From Blautia sp. (lineage in GTDB: Bacteria > Bacillota > Clostridia > Lachnospirales > Lachnospiraceae): a DNA stretch of 62,117 nucleotides. The position numbers and the translations under genes are program-made. Location: NCBI GenBank assembly GCA_023663685.1, contig JAMPHB010000007.1:1-62117 (forward strand), given 5' to 3'. Positions 1-9,376 of the stretch are shown one piece after another (the stretch's first letter is position 1; every line of letters starts with the position of its first letter). The notes under the pieces were generated by a model. That model saw only the letters and a list, made by a program, of their open reading frames with translations, was not told the origin of the DNA and did no database searches.

Positions 1-1191
1 ATAAGCCAGGTGTTTATCAATATTCTGAGCAACGCCGTAAAATATACGCAAAACGGAGGTAAAATCATACTCGACCTTTATGAGGAACCCATAGACGGGC
101 AGACGGTACGCCTTACCTATATCGTAAAAGACAACGGTATCGGCATGAGCCATGAATATATGGAGCATATGTATGATACATTTACCCGTGCGGACGACAG
201 CCGCACAAATAAAGTACAGGGTACGGGGCTTGGCCTTGCAATCGTCCGGCAGATGGTCACGCTTATGAATGGCACAATAGACTGCGACAGCGAATCGGAT
301 AAGGGAACTACGTTCACGGTAAAACTTGAGCTTCCCATAGGAGAGAACCTGGACCGGGTTTATACGCTTCCCCCGATCGATATACTGTTTGTGGACGATG
401 ACGAGGTGTTCCTTGCCATAACGGAGGATATGGTAGAGGAAATGGGCGCGAATGCGGAAACGGCACGCAGCGGAGGGGAAGCGCTTGAACTTGTAAAAAA
501 ACGGCACGAAACGAACAACGATTATGACATTGCGGTAGTCGATTGGAAAATGCAGGGGATGAGCGGCGCCCAGACCGTGCAGGCTATACGCAGCGTCACC
601 GGGACGGATACATCGATCATCCTCGTAAGCGCCTACGACTGGTCCGATATAGAGGACGATGCAAAAAACAGCGGTGCCGACGGATTTATCAGCAAGCCGT
701 TGTTTAAATCCTACTTATCCGAAAAGATCGGGATTGCTGCCAATGATGAGGACAGGAAAAGCGATGCGGATGAAACCGGGAACAGCGATCTCAGAGGGCT
801 GAACGTGCTGGTAACCGAAGACAACGACCTTAACTGGGAGGTTATAAGCGAACTGCTGGGTATGTACGGAATCACTTCCGACCATGCGGAAAATGGGAAA
901 GAAGCTGTATCAATGATGCAAAGCGCAGATGATGGCAAATATGACCTTATATTAATGGACGTTCAAATGCCCGTTATGAATGGTAAGGAAGCGACGATGG
1001 AAATACGAAAATCATCCCGGAATTATGTTAAGAATATTCCAATTATAGCTATGACGGCAGACGCTTTTGCAGAGGATATTGAGGCCTGCCTCGCCGCCGG
1101 AATGGACGGCCACGCCGCAAAACCTGTGGATATGGATAAACTGTGTCAGGAGATAAGGCGCGTAATAAACAGCAGGAAATTGCTTCAATAG
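1..1191 (+). CDS. Hybrid sensor histidine kinase, C-terminal part (5' end outside window)
   Basis: The open frame runs in from the left edge, so only the C-terminal 396 residues are present. The first ~105 residues are a HATPase_c domain with N box (NILSNAVKYT), G1 (DNGIGM) and G2 (GTGLGLAIV) boxes. Two receiver domains follow. The first (~125-240) has its acceptor Asp in VVDWKM; the second (~265-390) has it in LMDVQMP, with the conserved Lys in AKPVD. By family this is a membrane signalling kinase with internal phosphorelay. The kinase core and last receiver closely resemble the hybrid kinase at 46540-49161, so the two are probably paralogues. The input domain and signal cannot be known from this window. 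Confidence 0.9.
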   Translation: MSQVFINILSNAVKYTQNGGKIILDLYEEPIDGQTVRLTYIVKDNGIGMSHEYMEHMYDTFTRADDSRTNKVQGTGLGLAIVRQMVTLMNGTIDCDSESDKGTTFTVKLELPIGENLDRVYTLPPIDILFVDDDEVFLAITEDMVEEMGANAETARSGGEALELVKKRHETNNDYDIAVVDWKMQGMSGAQTVQAIRSVTGTDTSIILVSAYDWSDIEDDAKNSGADGFISKPLFKSYLSEKIGIAANDEDRKSDADETGNSDLRGLNVLVTEDNDLNWEVISELLGMYGITSDHAENGKEAVSMMQSADDGKYDLILMDVQMPVMNGKEATMEIRKSSRNYVKNIPIIAMTADAFAEDIEACLAAGMDGHAAKPVDMDKLCQEIRRVINSRKLLQ

Positions 1192-1409
1192 TTTACAAAA
1201 AACTGCCATGCGTGTTTCAGATTATTGACCGCCACAATTTGCGTTTGGCGACAAAGATATTTTTCTCTCTTGTCATGGGAAATTTGATTCCAAAGTATCC
1301 ACCTTCTTTATTCCATGTTTTCATCTCCCATGATTTATCTTATTACACAAAAATACACGGTGCAATGATTTATAAACTCAATGAAGCACGCCTTTTGTAT
1401 AACGAAAAA

Positions 1410-1428
1410 CTGCGGCATTTAACCGCAG
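1410..1428. terminator. Bidirectional terminator between kinase and spoVAE
   Basis: A perfect 6-bp GC stem (CTGCGG/CCGCAG, 7-base loop) is flanked by AAAAA on the left and CTTTT on the right. It can therefore stop transcripts from both sides. It sits 10 bases beyond the spoVAE stop and 219 bases after the kinase stop. Confidence 0.6.
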
Positions 1429-1437
1429 CTTTTCACA

Positions 1438-1794
1438 CTATTTCTTCATTTTCGGCTGACAGATCAAAGAAGCGATATAGGAGAACACCAGAGCCGCCGA
1501 AAGTCCCGCGGCACAGTTTTTAAAGCCACCCAGAAAAATCCCGATAAAGCCCTTCTCGTCTATCATCTCCTTTACACCCTTCCAGAGGTTGTTGCCAAAT
1601 CCCATCAGCGGCACGTTTGCCCCCGCGCCCGCCCACTCGGAAAAGGGGCCGTAGAGCTGCAGCGCGCCAAGCACCGCACCAAGGCAGACCAGAAGCACCA
1701 TGATCCGCCCCGGCATCATCTTGGTCTTTTCCATAAGAATCTGGGACATGGCGCAGATAATGCCGCCCACAATAAACGCGATCACATAATCCAT
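1438..1794 (-). CDS. spoVAE: Stage V sporulation protein AE (SpoVAEb type)
   Basis: A 118-residue integral membrane protein with about four hydrophobic segments and the family motif LQLYGPFSEWAGAGANVPL followed by GFGNNL. By family it is part of the SpoVA channel in the spore inner membrane, which loads and releases Ca-dipicolinate. It starts at ATG behind AAGGAGG and lies 13 bases after the spoVAD stop, so the two are co-transcribed. It is related to SpoVAC (13360-13863), which shares the YGPFSEWAGAGANVP-like segment (YAPLANWGGAGALVP). The promoter at 2885-2914 probably drives both genes in the forespore. Confidence 0.93.
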   Translation of the reverse strand: MDYVIAFIVGGIICAMSQILMEKTKMMPGRIMVLLVCLGAVLGALQLYGPFSEWAGAGANVPLMGFGNNLWKGVKEMIDEKGFIGIFLGGFKNCAAGLSAALVFSYIASLICQPKMKK

Positions 1795-1807
1795 TCTCTC
1801 TCCCTCC

Positions 1808-2857
1808 TTACTTCCCAGTGCAGGCCTCTATAACAATGCCGTGCGCAATGCCCGGAATCGTCTCGCCCTCATTGAAGCTGACAGTGGACATGAGCGCCCC
1901 CGTCGGCACAAACAGAATTCGTTTCCACTCTCCCTTAAAAAGCTTGGGGAGATAGTGGGCTGAGAGGGTTGCCGCGGCACAGCCGCAGCCGCTTCCCCCC
2001 GAACCGGTGCCCTGCGTCTGATTGTCAAAAATCTTAATTCCGCAATCCTCGTGCACCTCGCCCAGCTCAATATCCTTTTTGCGCAGCAGGTCGATCAGGA
2101 TCTCCTGCCCCACCAGCCCCAGATCTCCGGTCACAACCGCATCGTAATCTGCCGGCTCACGCTTGAAATCGTCCAGATGCTGGGCAATCAGCTCGCAGGC
2201 CGCCGGAGCCATGGCCGCCCCCATATTCATGGAATCCTTCACTCCGAAATCCACAATCTTTCCCGTGGTAATTCCCGCAATTTTTGCAAGCGGACGCGTC
2301 TGTTTTCTGCCTTTTGCAAGAGAGGCTTCACTCCCCAGCACATATGCGCCGCTTCCCGTCACTGTCCATGTCGCCGCCACCGGCCGCTGGTTCGCATACT
2401 CCAGCGGAAAGCGAAACTGCTTCTCCGCGCTGGCAAAGTGGCTGGAGGTCACAAGCGCCACCGCATCCGCATATCCCGCCGCCACAGTCATTGCGCTTAA
2501 CGCCAGTCCCTCCCCGCAGGTGGAGCAGGCGCCGTACAGCCCGAACATCGGAATCTGAAAGCTCTTTAAACCGAAGGAGGAGGCAATGAGCTGTCCTAAG
2601 AGGTCTCCCGCAAAGAGATAGCGTATCTCCTCCGGCTGCATGTCGGCCTTGCCCAGCGCAAGCGTCAGCGCCTCCTGCTGCAGCGTGCTCTCCGCCGCCT
2701 CCCAGGTGTCCTGGCCAAACTTGTCGTCCTCTCCGATACAGTCAAACTCCTCCGCCAGAGGGCCTTCGCCCTCCTTCGTCCCCACCACCGAGGCCGAGGA
2801 CAAAATAAAAGGAGCCTCCGCGAAACAGAGACTCCCACTTCCCACTTGCTGGTTCAT
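1808..2857 (-). CDS. spoVAD: Stage V sporulation protein AD
   Basis: A 349-residue soluble protein of the thiolase-like fold used by SpoVAD, the dipicolinate-binding part of the SpoVA complex. Visible family features are the N-terminal GSGSLCFAEAPFILSSASVVG region, a GACSTCGEG turn where thiolases carry the active Cys, and the glycine-rich GTGSGGSGCGCAA segment near residue 290. Length is normal for the family (about 340). It starts at ATG behind AAAGGGAGAG. It is followed at once by spoVAE. spoVAC, normally its upstream neighbour, is 10.5 kb away (13360-13863). Confidence 0.95.
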   Translation of the reverse strand: MNQQVGSGSLCFAEAPFILSSASVVGTKEGEGPLAEEFDCIGEDDKFGQDTWEAAESTLQQEALTLALGKADMQPEEIRYLFAGDLLGQLIASSFGLKSFQIPMFGLYGACSTCGEGLALSAMTVAAGYADAVALVTSSHFASAEKQFRFPLEYANQRPVAATWTVTGSGAYVLGSEASLAKGRKQTRPLAKIAGITTGKIVDFGVKDSMNMGAAMAPAACELIAQHLDDFKREPADYDAVVTGDLGLVGQEILIDLLRKKDIELGEVHEDCGIKIFDNQTQGTGSGGSGCGCAAATLSAHYLPKLFKGEWKRILFVPTGALMSTVSFNEGETIPGIAHGIVIEACTGK

Positions 2858-2884
2858 ACTCTCTCTCCCTTTCGTTTTTAGAAA

Positions 2885-2914
2885 AAGTATGTACAGCTTT
2901 TATTAAAATTATGC
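2885..2914 (-). promoter_or_regulatory. Sigma-G-like promoter for spoVAD-spoVAE
   Basis: On the minus strand, GCATAA (2909-2914) and CATACTT (2885-2891) are separated by exactly 17 bases. This matches the forespore sigma-G pattern (gHATRW, N17, CATHMTA) at all but the last base. It sits in the 67-base gap between apt and spoVAD, 27 bases before the spoVAD ATG, and would uncouple spoVAD-E from the metabolic genes upstream. Confidence 0.7.
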
Positions 2915-2924
2915 AAAAAGAGCT

Positions 2925-3449
2925 TTATTCTCCCTCAAACTGCACGATGGAATCCACCTTGTAGCCCTCTAATACATTCCTGCCGCCCAGATCCACCAGC
3001 TCCATCAGGAAAAGAAACTCCACGACTTCTCCGCCCAGCTCCTCCACAAGCTCTGCGGCCGCCTTCATCGTACCGCCGGTGGCAATCAGATCGTCAAAGA
3101 GTACGACCTTCATTCCCGGGGTAATGGCGTCCTTATGTATCTCGATCGTGCCCATGCCATATTCCAGCTCGTAGGACTTTGACACCGTCTCGCAGGGGAG
3201 CTTCCCTGCCTTGCGGATCGGCACAAAGGGCTTGTTCATCAAATACGCGATCGGCATACCAAACAGAAATCCCCGGCTCTCCGCCCCGGCAATCACATCA
3301 AACTCCACATTCTGCAAACGCTTCACCAGCTCGTCGATGGAAAGCTTAAGCCCCTCCGCGCTCTGCAGGATACTGGTCACATCCCGAAAGATAATGCCCT
3401 CCTTTGGGAAATCCGGAATACTTCTGATATAATCCTCTAACTTTTTCAT
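2925..3449 (-). CDS. apt: Adenine phosphoribosyltransferase
   Basis: A 174-residue type I phosphoribosyltransferase that converts adenine and PRPP to AMP (purine salvage, cytoplasm). The PRPP-binding loop VVLFDDLIATGGTMKAA is complete near residues 115-131. Other family marks are PDFPKEGIIFRDVT at the N terminus and GAESRGFLFG near residue 56. Length fits the family (170-180). Its ATG overlaps the end of trmO by 4 bases, which indicates translational coupling. Confidence 0.97.
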   Translation of the reverse strand: MKKLEDYIRSIPDFPKEGIIFRDVTSILQSAEGLKLSIDELVKRLQNVEFDVIAGAESRGFLFGMPIAYLMNKPFVPIRKAGKLPCETVSKSYELEYGMGTIEIHKDAITPGMKVVLFDDLIATGGTMKAAAELVEELGGEVVEFLFLMELVDLGGRNVLEGYKVDSIVQFEGE

Positions 3450-4174
3450 TCGCCTGTCTCACCTGTCCTTCCTTTAATTTTGCAAAAAGTGCCGTCGCTC
3501 CGCCTGCTCACAGAGCGGACAAAAAGCGCCCCGTCCACGACAAAGCGGATATCATAGTCCCCAAACGCCATGCCGTACATATAATCCGGGCGCTTATTGT
3601 AGGCCGCACGCGGATCCTGCGCGAGCGCATCGCACGCAGGCTTATGCAGCTCCTCGGGAAGCTGCATAAGCAGCTCTTTGGGAAAATCCACGGCAATCCC
3701 GTCCCCGCTGTGCATCTGGCCGAAGCCTCCCGCCGCCTCCGGGTGGCTGTCTGTGTACGGCAGGTAGGGCTTTATATCATAGATGGGCGTACCGTCCAGC
3801 AGATCAGCCCCCTCCACGAGAAGCACCGGCCCCCGCTTCTTCTCCAGCCGCACCTCTTTCAGCGCCACCGAGGAAAGACCGATGGAATTCGGGCGAAAAG
3901 GCGAGCGGGTGGCAAATACCCCCCGCTTTTCCTTTCCTCCCAGCCTCGGCGGTGAAACCAGCGGCACAAAGCCCTCCTGCCCCGCCCCGGTAAACTCCCA
4001 CAAAAGCCACAGATGCGAGAACTCCTCAATTCCCCGGACTGCGTCAGGACTGCGGTACGCCGGGGTGAATACGATCTCCCCCGGCGCCGCCACCAGACCA
4101 CTCTGTCTGGGAATCCCGAATTTCTCAGGATAGGGCGTATGAATATGTGCAACCGCCTCCAGCTTTTTCTCCAA
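3446..4174 (-). CDS. trmO: tRNA (t6A37)-N6-methyltransferase TrmO (TsaA/YaeB family)
   Basis: A 242-residue TsaA/TrmO family protein. TrmO methylates N6-threonylcarbamoyladenosine at position 37 of tRNA with SAM. Family features seen are the N-terminal HIHTPYPEKFGIPRQSGL, the SHLWLLWEF strand, ATRSPFRPNSIGLS and DLLDGTPIYDIKPYLPYTDS. The C-terminal third is the variable accessory domain. Translation most likely starts at TTG (4174) behind AAGAGG; no ATG fits. It lies 12 bases downstream of the pullulanase gene and overlaps apt. Confidence 0.88.
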   Translation of the reverse strand: MEKKLEAVAHIHTPYPEKFGIPRQSGLVAAPGEIVFTPAYRSPDAVRGIEEFSHLWLLWEFTGAGQEGFVPLVSPPRLGGKEKRGVFATRSPFRPNSIGLSSVALKEVRLEKKRGPVLLVEGADLLDGTPIYDIKPYLPYTDSHPEAAGGFGQMHSGDGIAVDFPKELLMQLPEELHKPACDALAQDPRAAYNKRPDYMYGMAFGDYDIRFVVDGALFVRSVSRRSDGTFCKIKGRTGETGE

Positions 4175-4186
4175 AGCTCTTACCTC

Positions 4187-6898
4187 TTAACTATGCTTTT
4201 TTGCATTTTTCCTAATGACAAATGCCACAACAACAATTGCTGCCAGTGCCAGCAGAACAATCCCCGCAATTACCGCTGTCGAAAGACCGCCGCCTGCTGC
4301 ACCGCTGCCCTCGCGGACAAGCACCATGGCAGAGATTGGCGCAACCGCCGCGCTGCCCTCCACGGTGTCAAGCACCTCCGTGCCGGCCTTCTCTCCGTTT
4401 ACATACACATTCCACTTGCCCTCCGGCAGGCTTACCGTCGTGTCATCTGCATTGGCGTTGAAGATTACAAACAGCTCCTTCGCTGTCTCGCCGTTTATAC
4501 CGCCCTGAATATCAAAGGCCACAACGTTGGCGTCCAGCCCCTCTACCGGAGCCACATTCGCCGCCACGTCCTCTGCACTGCTTAATCGCAGCGCGCCGTG
4601 CGCCTTGCGGAATGCGATCAGTCCCTTGTAGTACTCATACACGGCCGCATACTGGCCGTCCTCCAGATCGGACCAGCGGATCGCGTTGATTTCGTCCCCG
4701 GAAGCGTAGCTGTTGGAATTAAACGTGCCGTCCCCGTTGGGCTTGGAGCGCAGCAGCTCCTCCCCTGCCATGATGAAGGGCACGCCCTCCGCCGTCATAT
4801 ACACCGCCGCCGCCAGATTGTTCATCTTAATCAGATCCTCGGTACATGCGTCCGGTCTGGATACCTGCAGCCGGTCAAACAGCGTCAGATTGTCGTGACA
4901 TGCCGCATAATTGACCGTCTGGGAGGGACTGCTGCACCATGTCACATCCCCCATAAAGCAGCTTTCCATGAGGTTCTCCTGGTTCGTAGCGCCCGACACA
5001 TAGCCGACCTCGCCCTCGTTGAATACATTTCCCTTGAGGCCGTCGCGGATCGTATCATTGAAAAATGCAAAGCCCGGCGTGTTCTCGGAGTTCTGCTGGG
5101 TGGCCATCTTGTAGCCCTCCTTTGTCACTGCCGTCTCCATCGTCCAGCCCTCGCCATAGAAGATGACATTGGGGTGATCCTTGTGAACCTCCTCCACAAT
5201 TGCATTTACCGTCTCCGTGTCAAGAAGTCCCACCAGATCAAAGCGGAAACCGTCAATATGGTACTCGTCCGCCCAGTAGCACACCGAGTCCACAATATAC
5301 TTTTTCACCATGGAGCGCTCTGAGGCCGTATCATTGCCGCAGCCGCTGCCGCTGGAGTAGCTTCCGTCCTCCTTAATGCGGGAAAAATATCCCGGCACCA
5401 GTTTGTTAAAGCAGAAATCCCCCGCAGAATATACATGGTTGTAAACCACATCCATCACCACGCTGATGTCGTTGTCGTGCAACGACTTCACCATCTGCTT
5501 CATCTCCGCCACTCTGACCTCGCCGTTATAAGGGTCAGTGGAGTAGCTTCCCTCCGGCACATTGTAATTCACCGGATCGTATCCCCAGTTGTAGAGATTC
5601 TCAAAGGTATAAGTCTCATCTACAGAGCCAAAATCGTAGATGGGCAGTAGATGAAGGTGGGTGATGCCCAGATCCTTCAGGTGATCCACGCCGGTGGGAA
5701 CTCCGCCCGCTGTGGTGGTTCCCGTCTCCGTGAAGCTCAAAAATTTACCGACATTCGTGATACCTGAGCTCTCGTCCGTGGCAAAATCCCGCACCTGCAG
5801 CTCATAGATAATGGCGTCGTTGATCCCGGCTCCTGCATGGGGATCCTCGTCCTTGTCCCAGCCCTCCGGGTCGGTGGAATCCAGATCAATCACCATGGCT
5901 CTCTTTCCATTCACGCCGGTGGTTCTGGCGTAGGGATCGCAGGCCTCCTGCCTGAGTCCGTCCAATACCGCGGTGTAGGTGTAATAGGTTCCGTTCAGGT
6001 CGCCGTCCTTCGTCACCGTCCATGTGCCATTGGCATCCGCCGTCATGGGAAGCTGCTCAATCAGATCGTCCTTCCCGGCAGAACCGCTCTCGTAGAGATT
6101 CAGATACATCTCCTCCGCCGTCGGAGCCCACACCCGGAAGCTCGTGGAATCCTTTGACCACACAGCTCCCAGATCCTCACCCTCGTAGGTGTATGCCTCC
6201 TCGAATTCCGGTGTGGAGTAGATGATGGGCATATTTACACTGTACTCCGTGCCGTCGTAAGTGATCCAGTAGCTCTTCGCGTTGTCAAGCTCCTCCGCCA
6301 GCGTCACCGTGTACACAAAATCCGCGCCCTCGCTGACCGAAGAGACCGACACTTCGCTCTCCTTTCCTCTCATGGAAAAGGCGGCGGATGCATCTCCTTC
6401 GATGCTTCCCGTCATCGTCACGCTGACAGTGCCGTCTCCATTGTAGACCGCCGCCTTTAGCTTCGTTCCCGTCACGGCGTCATCTCCATACTCTTTGGTA
6501 TAGCCCTCCACGCCGGATTCCACATAGATATGTACCGTGCCGGATACCATCTCCGAGATGTCAATAAACTGGTCTGCATCCACATCTTTCGCCCAGTCCT
6601 GCGTGCGCACGATAAAGCCCACAGAGGTCGTCCCGGGCTCTACCGCAAAGGACGCCACCATCTCCCCGTTCTCGTCGGCAAGAGCGTAATCCGCGCCCTC
6701 TCCTCCCTCGGGCCACATCCACACGCTCCAGCCGTCGTAGGCGCCGTCCGGCCGGTTGTAGTGGAGCTTGAGCGTCAGCTCCCCCTCCGCCTTCACCGGC
6801 GTAATGTCCTGCAGCACAAACGCCATCAGCAGAAGCGCCGCCATCACGAACGCCTGCACTCTCCGGGCCACATTCCCTGTTCTTCCTGTCCTTCTCAT
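4187..6898 (-). CDS. pulA: Type I pullulanase, secreted and membrane-anchored (GH13_14)
   Basis: A 903-residue extracellular debranching enzyme for alpha-1,6 bonds in pullulan and starch. The ATG at 6898 follows AAAGGGAGG; the longer frame upstream has no site. Domains in order: signal peptide (hydrophobic core MAALLLMAFVLQ), CBM41-like module (LKLHYNRPDGAYDGWSVWMW), CBM48-type module (FRVWAPTAEEMYLNLY), GH13 barrel with nucleophile D554 (GFRFDLVG), acid/base E583 (FYGEGW) and a late Asp in ACHDNLTLFD, a C-terminal beta domain, then one membrane helix and a basic tail (RKNAKKHS). No LPXTG motif is seen, so anchoring is by the helix. Confidence 0.95.
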   Translation of the reverse strand: MRRTGRTGNVARRVQAFVMAALLLMAFVLQDITPVKAEGELTLKLHYNRPDGAYDGWSVWMWPEGGEGADYALADENGEMVASFAVEPGTTSVGFIVRTQDWAKDVDADQFIDISEMVSGTVHIYVESGVEGYTKEYGDDAVTGTKLKAAVYNGDGTVSVTMTGSIEGDASAAFSMRGKESEVSVSSVSEGADFVYTVTLAEELDNAKSYWITYDGTEYSVNMPIIYSTPEFEEAYTYEGEDLGAVWSKDSTSFRVWAPTAEEMYLNLYESGSAGKDDLIEQLPMTADANGTWTVTKDGDLNGTYYTYTAVLDGLRQEACDPYARTTGVNGKRAMVIDLDSTDPEGWDKDEDPHAGAGINDAIIYELQVRDFATDESSGITNVGKFLSFTETGTTTAGGVPTGVDHLKDLGITHLHLLPIYDFGSVDETYTFENLYNWGYDPVNYNVPEGSYSTDPYNGEVRVAEMKQMVKSLHDNDISVVMDVVYNHVYSAGDFCFNKLVPGYFSRIKEDGSYSSGSGCGNDTASERSMVKKYIVDSVCYWADEYHIDGFRFDLVGLLDTETVNAIVEEVHKDHPNVIFYGEGWTMETAVTKEGYKMATQQNSENTPGFAFFNDTIRDGLKGNVFNEGEVGYVSGATNQENLMESCFMGDVTWCSSPSQTVNYAACHDNLTLFDRLQVSRPDACTEDLIKMNNLAAAVYMTAEGVPFIMAGEELLRSKPNGDGTFNSNSYASGDEINAIRWSDLEDGQYAAVYEYYKGLIAFRKAHGALRLSSAEDVAANVAPVEGLDANVVAFDIQGGINGETAKELFVIFNANADDTTVSLPEGKWNVYVNGEKAGTEVLDTVEGSAAVAPISAMVLVREGSGAAGGGLSTAVIAGIVLLALAAIVVVAFVIRKNAKKHS

Positions 6899-7047
6899 CC
6901 TTTTCCTCCCTTTCTTCCTATCTTTCGAAAAAAAACGAAAACTTATTGATATCCCTATCTTACCACAGAGACAGGGTTTTGGAAATATGACACATTGCAA
7001 AGATTTTTCACACAATATCTATGAATTTTTCACAAAACAAAAAGCAG

Positions 7048-9288
7048 CTACATCTGGTAAAAGCTCAGATTCACCTTGAGGTCGGGCGTCAGCGTCCCTC
7101 CCGCCGCCTGATATTTGTCGTAGAGAGCGGTCAGGCGCTGCACCTTCTTTTTATTTTCAGCCTCCAGCTTCATAAATGCCGCCGCGTACACCGGATTCGA
7201 AATCAGACCCTGGCGCACCTCCCTGGGGAAGGGACAGTAGCGCAGAAAGATTGCCCGCGCCACCTTGTTCAGACGAAAGCTTCCCTGCGACTCGTATTTC
7301 ATCCAGTTCTGGTAATCCTTGACAAACACCTCTCTGTAATTGTTCCGCGCCCGCGACAGTGCCAGCTTTAGCTTCTCCTTCGCATCCGCCGACAGCTCCC
7401 CGTTCTTGCGGTAGAACTGTACATAATCGTAGTACTCCGAGGTCAGAGACGCCTCCCTGATATCGTTCCAGTACACGCCCTGTATCCTGCGGCAGATCTC
7501 CCAGCGGTAACGCCCCAGCACCTCCACCATCTGTTCGTCCACGTCCATGGATGTGAGGATGGGGAAAAAGAACCGGGCGGGCGTATCGCTCTTTGCCCCG
7601 GAAGTCTCCTGCCACATCAGCGCCTTGCTCCCGGCGTTCGGCATAAGGATTACATCGGGAAGCACCTCCTTCATCACCCACTCCTGATTGATGCCCCTCT
7701 TCGGGTCTGAGAAGAGCACCTCTCTGTAAAGAATCGAATAGTCGAGCTGCCGCACCTTATTGATGGCGTTCTCAACGCGCTCCGCAGTCAGCGCCATCTT
7801 CTCCACCGCCGTAAAGATATCCGGCTCCGAAATCACCGGGCAGAACGTGCTCACGCGCCCGTAGGTCACACGGTTTCCGGTCTGGAAGACGTTTTGGATT
7901 TCAAAAATCACCTTGCGCGTACAGTCGTCCCTGTACTCCGCCATCTGCGCCTCCGTAATCTCTCCCAGCCGCTTCTGCTCCGTGAGATATCCGAGGTAAT
8001 CCTGATCGAACTCGTTGCGGCTCGGCTCCTTCTTCCCGAGATAAATGCATTTCAGCCACTCATAGATGGTAAAAATGTGGTCGGAATTGAAAAAGTTCAG
8101 GGAATCCGACAGATTGTAGAGGGCGTTGGTATGCTCCTCCCCGAGAAGCTGCGCATCCATAAAACCGAAATTGAAAAACATTGCAAGAATCGGCTCCGGC
8201 CTGCCCTCCTCGCTCACCGAGCGAAGGAAAGCCTTCTCGTACACATCGTAAAAGACCACGGCAATCTCCCTGCGGAGCCTCCTCGCCGCATCCTCCGTGG
8301 ACTGGGGATCCGGAAGCTCCCTGAATGCCTCCAGTGTGCTCTTGAATTTGCGCACAGCCTCCTTCTCGTAGCCCGCATAGTTTAGTATGTAGCTGACACA
8401 GTCCTCGCGCGCAATATCGACGCGCTCCTTGGAGGAGTCGTCGAAATTGTAATTCTCGCAGACGCTCCTGCACTCCTTCAGCTGATCCTGCGTGTAGGTT
8501 CCCAGCTCTTCCATCACCTCTAATATTTTGTACATCTTCCCCTGCGCCACAGAGATATCCTGATTTTTTCTGGAGAGCTGTCCCGCCATGTCAAAATACA
8601 GATGGAAAATATCGTCCCCGGAATCGGCGTAGAGAATATCCCGGTCAGCCAGAAGATAGTGCACCATCTCCCCGATGCCAAGGGTCACACGCCGCATCTG
8701 GGCGGACGCCTCCATGATCGCGCCGACACAGAGCCCGTCGTCCTTTACCATAAGCTGCATAAAATCCGTCAGATAGCTCTTAACGAGGCTGTTGCTGTTG
8801 GCAATCTCCCACGCCTCCGCCTTATGCATCATGTGCAGAGCCTTAAAGTTCTCTATGCGGGGAAAGGGCTGCACCGTCAGCAAAGATTCCCCGCACTGTG
8901 CCTTGTAATCGTTGTACAGGGATTCCGCCACAGAATGCAGCGTTTTAGTCTTTCGCTGCAGAGCCGCATACAGACACAAAAGCTGATGCCTCTGCTCCAC
9001 CGCTGTCCGCAGAAAAATCGGACGAAAGTTCTCGTGCTGGCGCAGAATATTCTGCAGATCCGCCGCATTTTTGCAGGGAATCACAATGAGAGAGCTGTCC
9101 TCCCTCGCCACATAATCGCAGGAAAACCACTCGCTCTCCATAATCCCAATGATTGAGTTGCGGGACATGACGGATTCGGCAAATTCAAACTGCCTCACCA
9201 CCGATCCCTCCTGGATCAGATACCAGCCCATCACCTTATCCTGACGCTTTGCGACCGTCTCGCCAGCCTTTACTTTAATGACATTCAT
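7048..9288 (-). CDS. Large protein with N-terminal cyclic-nucleotide-binding-like domain
   Basis: A 746-residue soluble protein. Residues ~1-110 have the CRP-like beta-barrel pattern (VKAGETVAKRQDKVMGWYLIQEGSVVRQ, then GIMESEWFSCDYVAREDSSLIVIP). The canonical phosphate-binding cassette is not obvious, so ligand binding is doubtful. The remaining ~630 residues are mostly helical, without a recognised catalytic motif or DNA-binding helix. It starts at ATG behind AGGAGG and lies alone between an AEC transporter and pullulanase. I do not recognise the full-length family. A signalling or regulatory role is inference from the N-terminal domain only. Confidence 0.7.
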   Translation of the reverse strand: MNVIKVKAGETVAKRQDKVMGWYLIQEGSVVRQFEFAESVMSRNSIIGIMESEWFSCDYVAREDSSLIVIPCKNAADLQNILRQHENFRPIFLRTAVEQRHQLLCLYAALQRKTKTLHSVAESLYNDYKAQCGESLLTVQPFPRIENFKALHMMHKAEAWEIANSNSLVKSYLTDFMQLMVKDDGLCVGAIMEASAQMRRVTLGIGEMVHYLLADRDILYADSGDDIFHLYFDMAGQLSRKNQDISVAQGKMYKILEVMEELGTYTQDQLKECRSVCENYNFDDSSKERVDIAREDCVSYILNYAGYEKEAVRKFKSTLEAFRELPDPQSTEDAARRLRREIAVVFYDVYEKAFLRSVSEEGRPEPILAMFFNFGFMDAQLLGEEHTNALYNLSDSLNFFNSDHIFTIYEWLKCIYLGKKEPSRNEFDQDYLGYLTEQKRLGEITEAQMAEYRDDCTRKVIFEIQNVFQTGNRVTYGRVSTFCPVISEPDIFTAVEKMALTAERVENAINKVRQLDYSILYREVLFSDPKRGINQEWVMKEVLPDVILMPNAGSKALMWQETSGAKSDTPARFFFPILTSMDVDEQMVEVLGRYRWEICRRIQGVYWNDIREASLTSEYYDYVQFYRKNGELSADAKEKLKLALSRARNNYREVFVKDYQNWMKYESQGSFRLNKVARAIFLRYCPFPREVRQGLISNPVYAAAFMKLEAENKKKVQRLTALYDKYQAAGGTLTPDLKVNLSFYQM

Positions 9289-9376
9289 GCTTCTTTATCC
9301 TCCTCCCTGGCAGCATGCGCTCAATAAATCTATGTCATACTATACTATATTCCAATTCTTTTTTCAATCTGCCCGC

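Noticed and set aside
1143-1523. 126-codon plus-strand frame after the kinase fragment
   Set aside because: It overlaps the kinase end and the antisense of spoVAE, crosses a terminator hairpin and has no ribosome binding site.
4598-5323. Long plus-strand frame (241 codons) opposite pullulanase
   Set aside because: It lies entirely antisense to a well-supported gene, has no ribosome binding site and His/Arg-rich shadow composition. Similar long shadows (38724-39782, 47542-48648, 34266-35579) were dropped for the same reason.
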